From the NCBI GenBank assembly GCA_963281255.1, contig OY725489.1:5952523-6016522 (forward strand): a DNA stretch of 64,000 bases. The letters are read 5' to 3'. The first letter of the stretch is position 1, and each line of letters starts with the position of its first letter. Shown here piece after piece: positions 15,001 through 24,864 of the stretch. Made by a program: the position numbers and the translations under genes. The DNA comes from Aphrocallistes beatrix (Eukaryota; Porifera; Hexactinellida; Sceptrulophora; Aphrocallistidae). A model generated the notes under the pieces. The model was not told where the DNA came from and did not search any database. It saw only the letters and a program-made list of their open reading frames with translations.

Positions 15001-15579
15001 ACAAGTGGGGAAATGGTAGGGAACAAGTGGGGAACAAGTAGGGAGCATGTAGCAACAAGCGGTACACAAGTGGGAACAATTGGGGAACAAGTGGGGAAAT
15101 GGTACGGAAATGGTAGGGAACAAGTGGGGAACAAGTAGGGAACAAGTGAGAACAAGTAGGAACAAGTGGAGAACAAGTAGGAAACAAGTGGGAACAAGTG
15201 GGGAACAAGTGGGTAACAATTGGGGAACAAGTGGAGAATAAGTTTGGAATAAGTGAGGAACAAGTGGGAACAAGTGGTGAACAAGTGGGAAACAAATGGT
15301 GAAAAAGTAGGGAACAAGAAGGGAACAAGTAGGGAAAACGAAGGGAACAAGTGGGGAATAAGTGGGAAATAAGTGAGGAATAAGTGATGAACAAATGAAG
15401 AACAAATGGGAACAAGTGGTAAACAAGTGGGAACAATCGGGGAACAAGTAGGGAACAAGTAAGGAACAAGTAGGGAACAAGTAGGGAGCATGTAGCGAAC
15501 AAGCGGTACACAAGTGGGAACAAGTGGGGAACAAGTGGGGAAAAAGTAGGGAACAAGTGGGGAACAAGTAGGTAAACAC
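1..15579. repeat. 11-bp unit satellite array with higher-order structure
   Basis: The whole stretch is tandem copies of GGGAACAAGTA with 10-, 11- and 12-bp variants (GGGAACAAGTG, GGGGAACAAGTG, GGGGAATAAGTG, GGGGAAAAAGTA). The plus strand is strongly purine-rich. Rarer variants such as GAGCATGTAGCG and CGGTACACAAG recur about every 310-340 bp (near 5570, 5902, 6237; 7630, 7943) and about 600 bp, marking higher-order units. It runs off the left edge, so its full length is unknown. It ends at about 15,579 where unique AT-rich DNA begins. Long minus-strand reading frames here are an artefact of the repeat. No gene is supported. Confidence 0.97.
4980..9020. repeat. Higher-order duplicated blocks inside the satellite
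   Basis: A marker segment with the unusual run AAGGAACAAAAAACGAAC is repeated at about 5205, 8155, 8763 and again near 12,810, 13,449 and 14,657. The 210-bp segments starting at 5172, 8122, 8730 and 13,416 encode identical translations, so they are nearly identical. The 8122 and 8730 copies are exactly 608 bp apart. This shows recent local duplication of blocks much longer than the 11-bp unit. Confidence 0.85.
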
Positions 15580-15778
15580 GCATAGTACTCCTAATGTTGT
15601 CGAATTTAGGAAGTTTACTTGTATATATAATCAGTCATAAATGTATTTTTGAAGCATGGGTTTATTCGGTTAGGTTCTAAGTTGACTAAATCATGAATTA
15701 TCAATGAATTACTCAATATTTGATATTTTGCTTAGTCGCTGAGCAGTCTTAGAGGTATATAACATGAGCAACCATATA
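15405..15778 (+). repeat. Left copy of the 374-bp direct duplication flanking the gypsy element
   Basis: It comprises the last ~175 bp of the satellite plus ~199 bp of AT-rich unique DNA, ending ACCATATA. The same sequence follows the 3' LTR at 22,814-23,955. After removing the 766-bp insertion and its 2-bp TA duplication there, both copies are 374 bp and identical as far as I can read. Apart from this, 15,580-15,778 holds nothing gene-like. Confidence 0.9.
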
Positions 15779-15969
15779 TAGTATAGTTAACTGTAGTCCG
15801 TAATAGATCCTAATTACGAAGTAAATTGTTAACAAACCAATGAGGTTTGTTTAATAGCTAATTGATATTCTTTGGCGGTTTATAGGCAGTACTTTATTAA
15901 GTATTCATTACTGTGTTTGATTTGGTGTTCTTTGGATATTAATTAGTAGTTCGATTTGCTATTGTTATA
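15779..15969 (+). repeat. 5' LTR of gypsy element
   Basis: The 191-bp sequence is repeated at 22,616-22,806 with no difference seen. The start could be three bases earlier (shared ATA). It is short for an LTR and lacks the usual TG..CA ends, beginning TAGTATAG and ending TTGTTATA. A candidate primer-binding site follows directly. Confidence 0.88.
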
Positions 15970-15970
15970 C

Positions 15971-15986
15971 TGGTAGCAGAGAGTGG
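15971..15986 (+). other. Candidate tRNA primer-binding site
   Basis: TGGTAGCAGAGAGTGG begins one base after the 5' LTR. TGG pairs with the CCA 3' end of a tRNA, and the position is the one expected for minus-strand priming. Which tRNA is used was not determined. Confidence 0.7.
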
Positions 15987-15994
15987 TTGTCGAG

Positions 15995-16937
15995 ATGGCT
16001 AATCATGTACAGATCGACAAATTTGAGAGTGGCGATATTGATGATTTTATTGATCATTTCGAAATATGCTCGTTAGCCAACGAATGGCCAGATGAGAAGA
16101 AAGCCCTAATGATAGCAACATGCCTTAAGGGTGAGTCATTGGATGTATACAAGTCTCTTCACCCGGATGATAGAAAAGTATACGATACAGTTAAGACGAA
16201 GTTAAGAAATGCGTTTAAACCAGAGGATATTAAATTCACCTCATTAAGTGAGTTCCACCAACGCACAATGCACCCAGATGAAACGCCTCAGAAATATCTT
16301 TATGAGCTTAAGCGGTTGCTACAGAAAGTCTTTTCCAGAAATGGTTGAAGGTGCAAGGGAACAACTCCTGTTTGAACAATATATTCGAGGCCTTCCTAGG
16401 TACGTTTATGAAAATATTCGCGTGTCCCCAGATGTTAAGACTACAGAAGATGCTTTGAAAAGAGCTCAAGTGGTCATACGCATGCACAGCGAGAATTCTA
16501 ATCAAGATTTAGATGGTGTAGCTGCCGTGAGCATTGGGAAAGAGTCTAAACAGGAAGAAGAGAAAATCAAGTGCGAGAAAGGATTCTCTCAAGAAGCCAT
16601 AGACGCAGCGGTCAAGGCTATTACAGAGAAAATGACATTGGCTAATACTGATAGGAGTGATTATGCATGCACAATACAGAGAGGGGTACAAAGAGGTGGT
16701 CGGATCTTTTCAGAAGGCAGGAAGCCAAGAGAATTGAGATGCTTTGCTTGTGGAGGAAGAGGTCATTATGCCCAAGCCTGCCCCTCTTCTAGTCGTACTG
16801 TTAGAAAACAGCTTCGTTGTTATAATTGCGATCAATTAGGACACGTAATGAAGTATTGTCAAAAACCACCAACTGGACATGCTTTAAACTTCCGGGGACC
16901 TGTTGGAAGAGCCGAGACAAGGTCCCAGAGGTTGTAA
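15995..16937 (+). pseudogene. gag: gypsy Gag (capsid and nucleocapsid), frameshifted copy
   Basis: The structural protein of the retrotransposon particle starts at ATG 15,995, 26 bp after the LTR. The N-terminal part is a retrotransposon capsid-like helical domain. The C-terminal part has two zinc knuckles, CFACGGRGHYAQAC and CYNCDQLGHVMKYC (C-x2-C-x4-H-x4-C), at about 16,740-16,860, preceded by a basic Arg/Gly-rich stretch. The first reading frame ends at 16,348, and the rest of Gag lies in the +1 frame. The switch falls at the run TTTT at 16,331-16,334; one extra T explains it. This is an inactivating indel or an assembly error, not a recognised recoding site. Gag overlaps pol, with a -1 frameshift signal in the overlap. 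Confidence 0.88.
16883..16926 (+). promoter_or_regulatory. Predicted -1 ribosomal frameshift signal joining gag to pol
   Basis: The heptamer TTTAAAC (16,883-16,889) lies in the correct Gag phase (T TTA AAC). Five bases later GGGACC (16,895-16,900) can pair with GGTCCC (16,921-16,926); an extra T-A pair extends the stem to 7 bp. Slipping back one base from here enters the pol frame. The Gag stop is at 16,935-16,937. This is the classic X XXY YYZ plus stem layout; function is inferred. Confidence 0.75.
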
Positions 16938-19900
16938 ACATGGCTCACTCAAACTTCTACAATAGTACAATTATGAATAAACCCTTCGTTGCGCTGTGCA
17001 AACCAGCTCAACCCTTATACGTTATAGCGAAAATCGAAGATATCGAGTGCAAAGTTATGCTGGATAGTGGTTCTTCTGTCAGTTTAATGTCGGTTGACAT
17101 ATTTAGAAGAGTCAAAGATACCAGGCCCACACCTGCAGAACAGCTATTGTTAACTGCCTCAGGAAATAAGATGCAGTCTTTGGGTGAAGTTGAATTGGAA
17201 ATCACGATGGGAACATTTCGAGCAAATCAAAAGTTTACGATAGTCTCTTCTCTCATTACAGACTGCATATTAGGAGTGGATTTTCTGGTGAGTCATCGAA
17301 TTAATCTTGACTTCGCGAGAAGAGTTGTAATGGGTCCTAGCTTTGGTTCAATAAATTCTTTCGATTTTCAAGAGAATCATGATTTCAGGAATCATTCGTG
17401 TCCAATTCACGCACAAAATTACCCTGAAGTATATGCAACAGTGAAGTCAGTGGATGAATTTGAAGATGGAGAATGGGAATGCCTAGGAGCTGTTCCAAAT
17501 TATAATACTTTACCAACTATTGAGTATCCAGCTACAGCTCTAGGGTTTTCGGATATTATCGAGGAATTTCAAGATCTTTTCTCGTCTGTTCCCGGGGTAG
17601 CAAATGTCGATCCTTTTTCTATACGAACTGGTAATGCAAACCCTGTAAAATTACCACCTATAATGGTACCTCAATCCTTCCAACAGGAACTCAATTCTCA
17701 GATTGAGGAGATGCTAAGAAAAAATGTTATTAGGGTATCAAATAGTCCGTGGATGGCTCCTCCTGTTATGGTTAAAAAGAAAGATGGTACTATTCGATTT
17801 TGTATTGACTACAGGAATTTGAACAAAATTACTCAAAAAGATGCATATCCACTACCCCTCCCGGATCAGGTTCAAGATAAGCTAAGTGGGATGAATTTCT
17901 TTTCAAAGCTAGACCTAAATTCAGGCTATTGGCAAATACCCATCCTGGAATCGGATAAGGAGAAAACTGCATTTTCCCCAGGGCCCGGAATGGGGCTTTA
18001 CGAATTTAACGTGCTTCCGTTTGGACTCACCAGTGGACCAAGTTTTTTTCAAAGAGTCATGGATCAGATCTTGAAAGGACTCGGAAATTGTAAAGATAAT
18101 TTCATTGATGATATCCTGGTTTTTTCGCCGGATATGGAATCGCATAGGACGGCACTAAGGGATGTGTTCTTACGGCTCCGTAAAAGTAATTTAACCTTGC
18201 GCGGCAAGAAGTGTGAAATTGGAAAACCATCTGTTACATATTTAGGTCATACTTTTTCTTCAATGGGCATGTCACCAGAACCTTCGAAAGTGGAATCAAT
18301 TGTCAATTGGGTACCACCCGAAAGTCAGAAGGAATTAAGGCGATTCCTGGGATTGGTGAACTATTACCGGAGATACATTGACAAATGTGCTTCAATAACC
18401 GAACCATTGAATTCGATGTTGGCTAAAGATGTTGTGTTCGAATGGACAGAAAAAGCTGATATAGCATTTAACAGATTAAAAGAATTGTTAGCATCGCACC
18501 CCGTATTGGTTTGTCCCGATTTCTCCAAAAAGTTTATATTATGTACGGATGCTAGTGGGACTGGATTAGGCGCGGTTTTAGAACAAGAAGGAAGAGTGAT
18601 AGCTTATTACAGTAGAGGATTGAGAAAAGCTGAGAAAAACTATAGCACTGTTGAACTAGAGTGTTTAGCAGTGGTAGAATCAGTGAAACGTTTCAGGCAT
18701 TACCTATTAGGACGGCCATTTGAAGTACTCAGACCACAAGCCTCTAGAATGGCTCGCTAAACAGAAGTGTGTAGGAAGACTGTGGCGCTGGGCTGTTATG
18801 TTACAAGAGTATGATTTCTTAATCAAGTATCGACAAGGAGTAGAAAATGATAATGCTGACGCACTATCTCGCTGCTCACCGTCTACTACGAGCATTGAAG
18901 GAGAAGGTGAACGAAAGTCTCAGTTTAATGGACAATGTGCTTTAACGGAACTAATACAGTTACCTACAATGGAAACGATTAGACGCGAACAGCTCAATGA
19001 TCACGTGCTAGGCATAGTTTGTTATGAACTGGAGATGATCTCACCTTCCATGCGTTTTACTAGTTTCGAGTGGAACCAACCATTACTGAAGCGGTATAAA
19101 CAGATACAATCACAGTTGCAGTTGGTGAATGGGGTTATTGTTCGTAATTATAAGATTGAGCCATTCTCAAATCTTCAGAGCGTCATCGTTGCTCCTGATA
19201 GTATGAAACAAGAATTTCTATCGCAAGCACACGATGATGCTGGCCATCAGGGAATTGAGCGTACCCTCACTCGTTTAAAATCACGTTATTTTTGGGTTGG
19301 TATAGGATCTGATGTTAATGACTATGTGACGTCATGTGAAACTTGCCAAAAAGCGAAACTCCCTCTTCCAGTCAAAGCTCCTTTAGTAAATACGCCTATC
19401 GGCAGACCACTTCAATTACTACAAGTAGACGTCCTTGAAGTTCCTATGAGTTTAAAGGGAAATCGGTATATTTTGGTGGTTGAAGATTCATTCACGAAGT
19501 GGCTTGAATGTTATCCGATGCCAGATCAAAGGGCAGAGACAATTACTGAAATATTGGTTGATATTATTTCAAGACTTGGCATTCCTGAATTTCTACATTC
19601 AGATCAGGGCAGAAATTTTGAGTCGCGACTGTTAAAGGAAACCTGTAAATCACTTGGGATACGGAAGACACACACTACGCCTTACCACCCACAGGGGAAT
19701 TCCTTGGTGGAGAGGAGTAATCGAACAGTGCTTCAGATGCTTCGCTGTTATGTAGAAAGAAACGATGACTGGGAGAAGTATTTACACTTAGTTTTATATG
19801 CGTATAGAACTTCTAAACACTCCAGTACAGGGGTTTCGCCATTTCAACTAATGTACGGACGAGATGCACAAAGTGGGTTTCAGTTAGAGACAACTCCGGA

Positions 19901-22579
19901 ACAAGACCCGACTTCTTATGAACGCTTCCTGCGTAGGAAAGTATTCGAAATTAGAGTGTTTGTGGAGGGTCAATTAATCCAAGCACAAAAACGGCAAAAG
20001 GAATACTATGACACACGTGCTAACTTGGAAGATACTATGAGATTTAAGGTTGGTGACACTGTATGGCTATCTGTTCCTCACATAGGAGTGGCGAAGAAGT
20101 TTGATAGCAGATGGGAAGGTGGATGGGAGGTAGCCGAAATAAAGGGTCCAGTTAATGTAGTGATTACTAATGCTGACGGAAGAGTTAGGGTAGTTCATGT
20201 AAATCGACTACAGCCACGAGTCAGACGGAGGGAACCCCCTGATCGGTTATCAAAGCCCTCCCGTCTCGCCCCACAGAATACTCCTGCTCGGCACGAGATT
20301 TCAAATGAAGGGACACAAAGGCAAAATAGTACCCTACGAGAAGATGAGCATCTTCCTACTGATACAAGTTCTAACACCATGCCAAGTGTTTTTATGGATA
20401 CAAATTCCAGCACCATACCGAATAATTCACGACTTAAGGATACCGCCCTCGAAAAAACATATGATTTGCATTACAGCATACGATTAAAGTAGAGCTATAA
20501 GAGATGTTAAGCGTGGGGAGGTATCTCCATCAAGAAATACTGGCACATTCCAAACCGTTTTTGATTCTCATTTCTAGATTTTGAGATACAGTGTCTCAAA
20601 GTCTGTTTTTTAAATTTTCCGCTAGCACATCTTAATGGTAGAAATTTAGGCACTCAATGAATTGTTTAGGACATAACAAGGAATCAAACGCTTCCAAAAT
20701 CGAATCATAGATAGTCTACCATATTTGCAACTTCATAGGACCAGAAGAAAGTTAAAATGACAAATATTGTAAATTTTATCGGTGTCCGAAAAAAAAGGGC
20801 CAAAAAAGGGCCAAAAATGTCTGTTTTTTTGGGGAAATCATGAATAAAATCACCGAGTTAGAATATATCCAAAAAATGGTGGACCTACGTTCATCGCCTA
20901 ATGATATGAAACAACTCTTGAAATTTTCAAACTTCTATCTCAAACCAAATTTGAGAAATAATTCTGTAAAGACGGTCAATTTTGAAATTTTAAAGTCCCG
21001 AGATATAGAGATTTTATGTTTAGGTGTTAAGAAGAATGTAAATGAGTTATTAATAATGCACATAAGCATCCACAGACATTTATTCGCATCCATACTGCTG
21101 ATTTAGGTATATTAAAGCCAAATATTTACCAAAAATAGCAAAAGTACCCTGAAAATCCACAAATTTCCTTGAGGCCCCTAACTCCGAATATTTTGAGATA
21201 ATTGTAGATAATATTTCAAATTCCTGGCACTGCGAAGTATAATCTATCAGTTTAGAATGAATAAAAAACTTCCAAAAAGTATATTAGGAAGTTAGAGCGA
21301 AAGTCTACGACTTTTAGTTTCGAAGTTAGGATTTTCGAAAAATGCTACGTCATCATATGACAAAAATCTAAAACTTAACATTCCATAGGGTGTAGTGCAA
21401 TTATTTTCAAAGAATCATATATGTACACTAGTAAAAAGTATATTAGGAAGTGAGAACTAAGAATTTGGACTTGTATTTACAAAGATAGAGAGATATCTCT
21501 TTTTGGACCCTAAATGGGGGTTTTTGACCGAATCTGCGAGGTCCAAGGCCAGAACTTTCAAAATAATTATCAAAAGTTCTCCAATTTTTCTGTACATATT
21601 ATTAACGGCAATTGTATTCACTATTTAGCATAATAGCTAAATTTGGACACATATTTAATGATTAGATTCGCCATTTTCTAATAGATTCAAAGTTCTCCAT
21701 AGAATTTGTATTACAATTAAATCAATGATAAGTCGAGAATTATTTATTTTTTGACAAAGGAATGTTCGAGGAACCTATATATTTTCGCATATATCCTTTT
21801 ATTTAAGGATATAATATATGATATATCTACAATAGTTTTTAAGATATGACATCAGCCTCTTTCGGGACCTTAGAGGGATATTATGGCCGAACTTTACCTA
21901 TAATATGCGATATCTCAAGAACAAATGGTCGGATCCGAACAAATTTTTTTTTGAAACGATCAGAATTTTATTTCTGACCCAGTGATCGCTAAATATCTGA
22001 GATCAAACTTGCGATTTCCCGAGGATTATATAAATGAACTCCCTTATAGAGCTATTTTGTTGGGATTTTATTTGCCCATTCTTTTAAATATTTGTGTTTT
22101 ATAATCTCCAAAGGTGCTAATACAATGTGAAGGTTCATATCATTAAAAAAATATCAAATAAGTTAAAAACTAACTGGTAAATGAGTCAAAATCCTCTAAT
22201 AATTTTCAATTTTTATTAGCGCTAAACTTTAGGGGGTTATTTCGCAAAAAATACAAAAAAATGCCGTCCAAATAGTGCTATCAGATGGTGGACCGATCAG
22301 TAATACAATAAAATTAGCAATAAAACATTTTGCAGTTTTTTTTTACGCCAGTCAAGATTTTTCGAGGGCGGTATCCTTAATATATCATCCAACGAGTCGT
22401 TTTACACTGATTTGCAACTCCCAGATCATGATCAGAGCCTTGTGTTCTCAAGCTCAACCCCGAAGAAAGCCAGTTCTATGGATGTAAACAACAGCCCTTA
22501 TGAAAAATTAGATAAGGCTTATGAAAGACCTCAACGCCAAAGGCGTTTGCCGAGGTACCTGGAGGATTACCAATTATAA
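16889..22579 (+). pseudogene. pol: gypsy Pol polyprotein: protease, RT, RNase H, integrase (broken)
   Basis: Domains in order: aspartic protease with LDSGSS at about 17,060; reverse transcriptase (17,700-18,290) with PFGLTSGP and the active site FIDDILVFS at 18,101, Phe replacing the usual Tyr; RNase H with TDAS and ELEC (18,548-18,665); integrase with an H-x-H/C-x2-C zinc module (19,222-19,353), core Asp in QVDV (19,425), Asp in HSDQG (19,602) and Glu in LVERSN (about 19,708), then a GPY-like C-terminal domain (20,040-20,220). A net +1 frame break lies at about 18,722 inside RNase H, best explained by loss of two bases. A TTAA-target transposon interrupts the tail at 20,437. Beyond it the same frame resumes at 22,381 and stops at 22,577-22,579, giving a basic C-terminus of about 66 codons. 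Confidence 0.93.
20438..22376. mobile_element. Non-autonomous DNA transposon with TTAA target duplication nested in pol
   Basis: A 1,939-bp insert has 19-bp perfect terminal inverted repeats, GGATACCGCCCTCGAAAAA at the left and its complement at 22,358-22,376. TTAA lies on both sides (20,434-20,437 and 22,377-22,380). Removing the insert and one TTAA exactly restores the pol frame. The interior is AT-rich with no transposase frame; an 88-codon frame at 20,840-21,106 is unremarkable. TTAA targets occur in the piggyBac, Kolobok and Sola3 groups; I cannot choose between them. Confidence 0.88.
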
Positions 22580-22600
22580 GACCGCAAGGTTTATCTTCCT

Positions 22601-22613
22601 AACGGGGAAGGAA
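22601..22613 (+). other. Polypurine tract
   Basis: AACGGGGAAGGAA lies immediately upstream of the 3' LTR, where plus-strand priming is expected. Confidence 0.75.
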
Positions 22614-22615
22614 TA

Positions 22616-22806
22616 TAGTATAGTTAACTGTAGTCCGTAATAGATCCTAATTACGAAGTAAATTGTTAACAAACCAATGAGGTTTGTTTAATAGCTAATT
22701 GATATTCTTTGGCGGTTTATAGGCAGTACTTTATTAAGTATTCATTACTGTGTTTGATTTGGTGTTCTTTGGATATTAATTAGTAGTTCGATTTGCTATT
22801 GTTATA
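22616..22806 (+). repeat. 3' LTR of gypsy element
   Basis: It matches the 5' LTR at 15,779-15,969. It is followed by 7 extra bases (22,807-22,813) that repeat the LTR end TTGTTAT, and then by the right copy of the 374-bp duplication. Confidence 0.9.
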
Positions 22807-22813
22807 TTGTTAT

Positions 22814-23955
22814 AATGGGAACAAGTGGTAAACAAGTGGGAACAATCGGGGAACAAGTAGGGAACAAGTAAGGAACAAGTAGGGAACAAGTAGGGAGCAT
22901 GTAGCGAACAAGCGGTACACAAGTGGGAACAAGTGGGGAACAAGTGGGGAAAAAGTAGGGAACAAGTGGGGAACAAGTAGGTAAACACGCATAGTACTCC
23001 TAATGTTGTCGAATTTAGGAAGTTTACTTGTATATACTTAGGGCATTCAAAAAGTTCTCATCTCATATCTGTATCTCAAATGATAGTGAAAATAGGATAT
23101 TTCCGATTTGTCCATTGTATTCCTTAGGGGATCAGCTTCCAATTTATATATTGGTTTATTTTAAAAGGACAATTATTGTGGTTCCTACATTAGATTTTTT
23201 GTGCATCGGTTTAGGGTAGTGTCGAAAAGTTGGAATCTCCCCATTGAAAATGGCTTAAAACTAAATTTGGAGAATAAAAGTTGTGAAAATCGTAGAATAA
23301 GGTCATTAAAAGGTTAAATAATTAAGAACCAATGTGAAAAAGTAAACGGGAGGTGTTCAATAGTATTGCTCGTGTTGAAAAAATATCATGCTACTTTTAG
23401 TGGATTTTTTGTCAATTTTCGCCACTCAAAAAGTGGGACAAAAATGGTAGTAACCCACTTCAAAACATAGTATTCCCTCAGCCTCAAACTATAATACTTC
23501 AGAAAATTCAATCTATATGTTAGTTGATGCGTAGAATTCGATGGAGGGATCAGTTTTAATCTAAATTTGCTCAGAACTGAAATATATCAAAGGGAACCCG
23601 AAAAATCACGTTCAAAGGGACTACCTTAAACCGATGTACAAAAATATAATGTAGGAACCACAACAATTGTCCTTGTAAAATAAACCAATATACAAATTGG
23701 AAGCTGATCCCCTAAGGAATACAATTGACAAATAGAAAATATCCTATTTTCACTATCATTTGAGATACAGATTTGGGATGAGAACTTTTTGAATGCCCTA
23801 AGTATAATCAGTCATAAATGTATTTTTGAAGCATGGGTTTATTCGGTTAGGTTCTAAGTTGACTAAATCATGAATTATCAATGAATTACTCAATATTTGA
23901 TATTTTGCTTAGTCGCTGAGCAGTCTTAGAGGTATATAACATGAGCAACCATATA
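22814..23955 (+). repeat. Right copy of the 374-bp flanking duplication, interrupted by a MITE
   Basis: It contains a short relic of the 11-bp satellite (22,814-22,985), then unique DNA, split at 23,037-23,802 by a TA-target element, then the rest through ACCATATA at 23,955. Sequence after 23,955 differs from the gypsy element. See 15,405-15,778. Confidence 0.9.
23037..23802. mobile_element. Mariner-type MITE with ~180-bp inverted repeats
   Basis: The ends CTTAGGGCATTCAAAAAG and its complement begin inverted repeats of about 180 bp that are over 90% alike. TA is duplicated at 23,035-23,036 and 23,803-23,804. The left duplication copy at 15,630-15,650 is the empty site with a single TA. There is no transposase. 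Target TA and termini fit the Tc1/mariner superfamily. Confidence 0.9.
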
Positions 23956-24688
23956 ACCACTTTTGGGCATAAAATCTGCACTAATGTTTTAGATTTTGAA
24001 TAATTCATTAATTGAATAATTCATAATTCTTCATTATCTTTCAATGAATTAGTTAACTTTGGATATCATCTTTGTTGAAAAACTCGATGTGCTTGAAGTA
24101 TTAGAAATTTTCAAGTTAAGTCCCAAGTATAGACTTTGTATTCATTCTGTTCCCCTATTAGCAACCTTTGTGTTGGCAAAATTCGAGTTACTAATCAGCG
24201 AATTCACTGGATGTATTAATGTGGGTGAATTACCTCTAGAGTTCGAAGTAGCACAAAAAACTGTTACTCTTGCCATTTAATTAATTATTTTCCAAATGAA
24301 TATTTCAGTTTTAAATACAAGGCAGACCAAATTTATTCTTACATATGTTTTGTTATTTATACTTCGCACAACTTATCATCATTGCATGAGTCCTTGATCC
24401 AATAAATCACTCAAAAAAGGAGACAAGATCTCTCCCTGGCCTCAACAAACGATGTTTACACTTCATGACTCCTGCCCAACATGGTGAGTATTAATATTTG
24501 ATTGTTTGTATGATTACAAATATATTGATTCGTAATGGTTTTTTTCGTTATGCTATAGGTGACCTATAACTTATATGGTTATAATTATAGGTGATCTACG
24601 TATGATCCTATAAAAAGTATAGATAGTTATGTCCGATCTTCATTTTTCTACTAAGGTTAATATCTCACGAGTATGCAAAATAGAAGTA
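23956..24688. other. AT-rich stretch without a recognised gene
   Basis: A 73-codon frame at 24,059-24,280 (+) has no recognised motif and no supporting context. Nothing else is supported. Confidence 0.5.
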
Positions 24689-24690
24689 TA

Positions 24691-24862
24691 CAGTAGAACT
24701 CAGTTAGTGGGTACTCGGATAATACGTTCTTCTGTTTAGCACGTACACATTTCTCTGGACCAAAATCCATCTATATTATAGATTTCAATGTAGTGCACAA
24801 ACTCGGCTAGTACGTACTAATAATTCCTTTTCGAAGGGGTACGTCTTATCCGAGTTCTACTA
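24691..24862. mobile_element. Small pogo/Tc1-type MITE
   Basis: The left end CAGTAGAACTCAGTTAG and interior CTCGGATAATACGT mirror the right end ACGTCTTATCCGAGTTCTAC. TA flanks both sides (24,689-24,690 and 24,863-24,864). About 172 bp, non-coding. The pogo/Tigger-like assignment rests only on the look of the ends. Confidence 0.65.
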
Positions 24863-24864
24863 TA

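Larger units (their letters stand above)
15779..22806 (+). mobile_element. Ty3/gypsy LTR retrotransposon
   Basis: The order is 5' LTR, primer-binding site, gag with two CCHC knuckles, protease, reverse transcriptase, RNase H, integrase, polypurine tract, 3' LTR. The order RT-RNase H-integrase is diagnostic of Ty3/gypsy. The LTRs match without a visible difference, so insertion was recent. Removing the nested 20,438-22,376 element leaves about 5.1 kb. No envelope-like frame was seen. Two frame breaks (gag T-run at 16,331, RNase H at about 18,722) and the nested insertion make this copy defective unless the breaks are assembly errors. Confidence 0.95.

Noticed and set aside
1..15579. Very long minus-strand reading frames (up to 1,886 codons) encoding LFPTCSLLVPY repeats
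   Set aside because: An 11-bp unit read on the minus strand has no stop in any frame, so open frames follow automatically. They begin at TTG rather than ATG and end wherever a CTAGT variant occurs.
1..15579. Telomere repeat
   Set aside because: The 11-bp unit does not match known short telomere repeats such as TTAGGG or TTAGG, and the array end abuts transposon-rich DNA. Subtelomeric location remains possible but unproven.
15405..23955. The 374-bp repeats as outer parts of longer LTRs or as DIRS-type split repeats
   Set aside because: They lie outside both LTRs in the order X-LTR-LTR-X and contain host satellite. The element encodes an RVE integrase, not a tyrosine recombinase.
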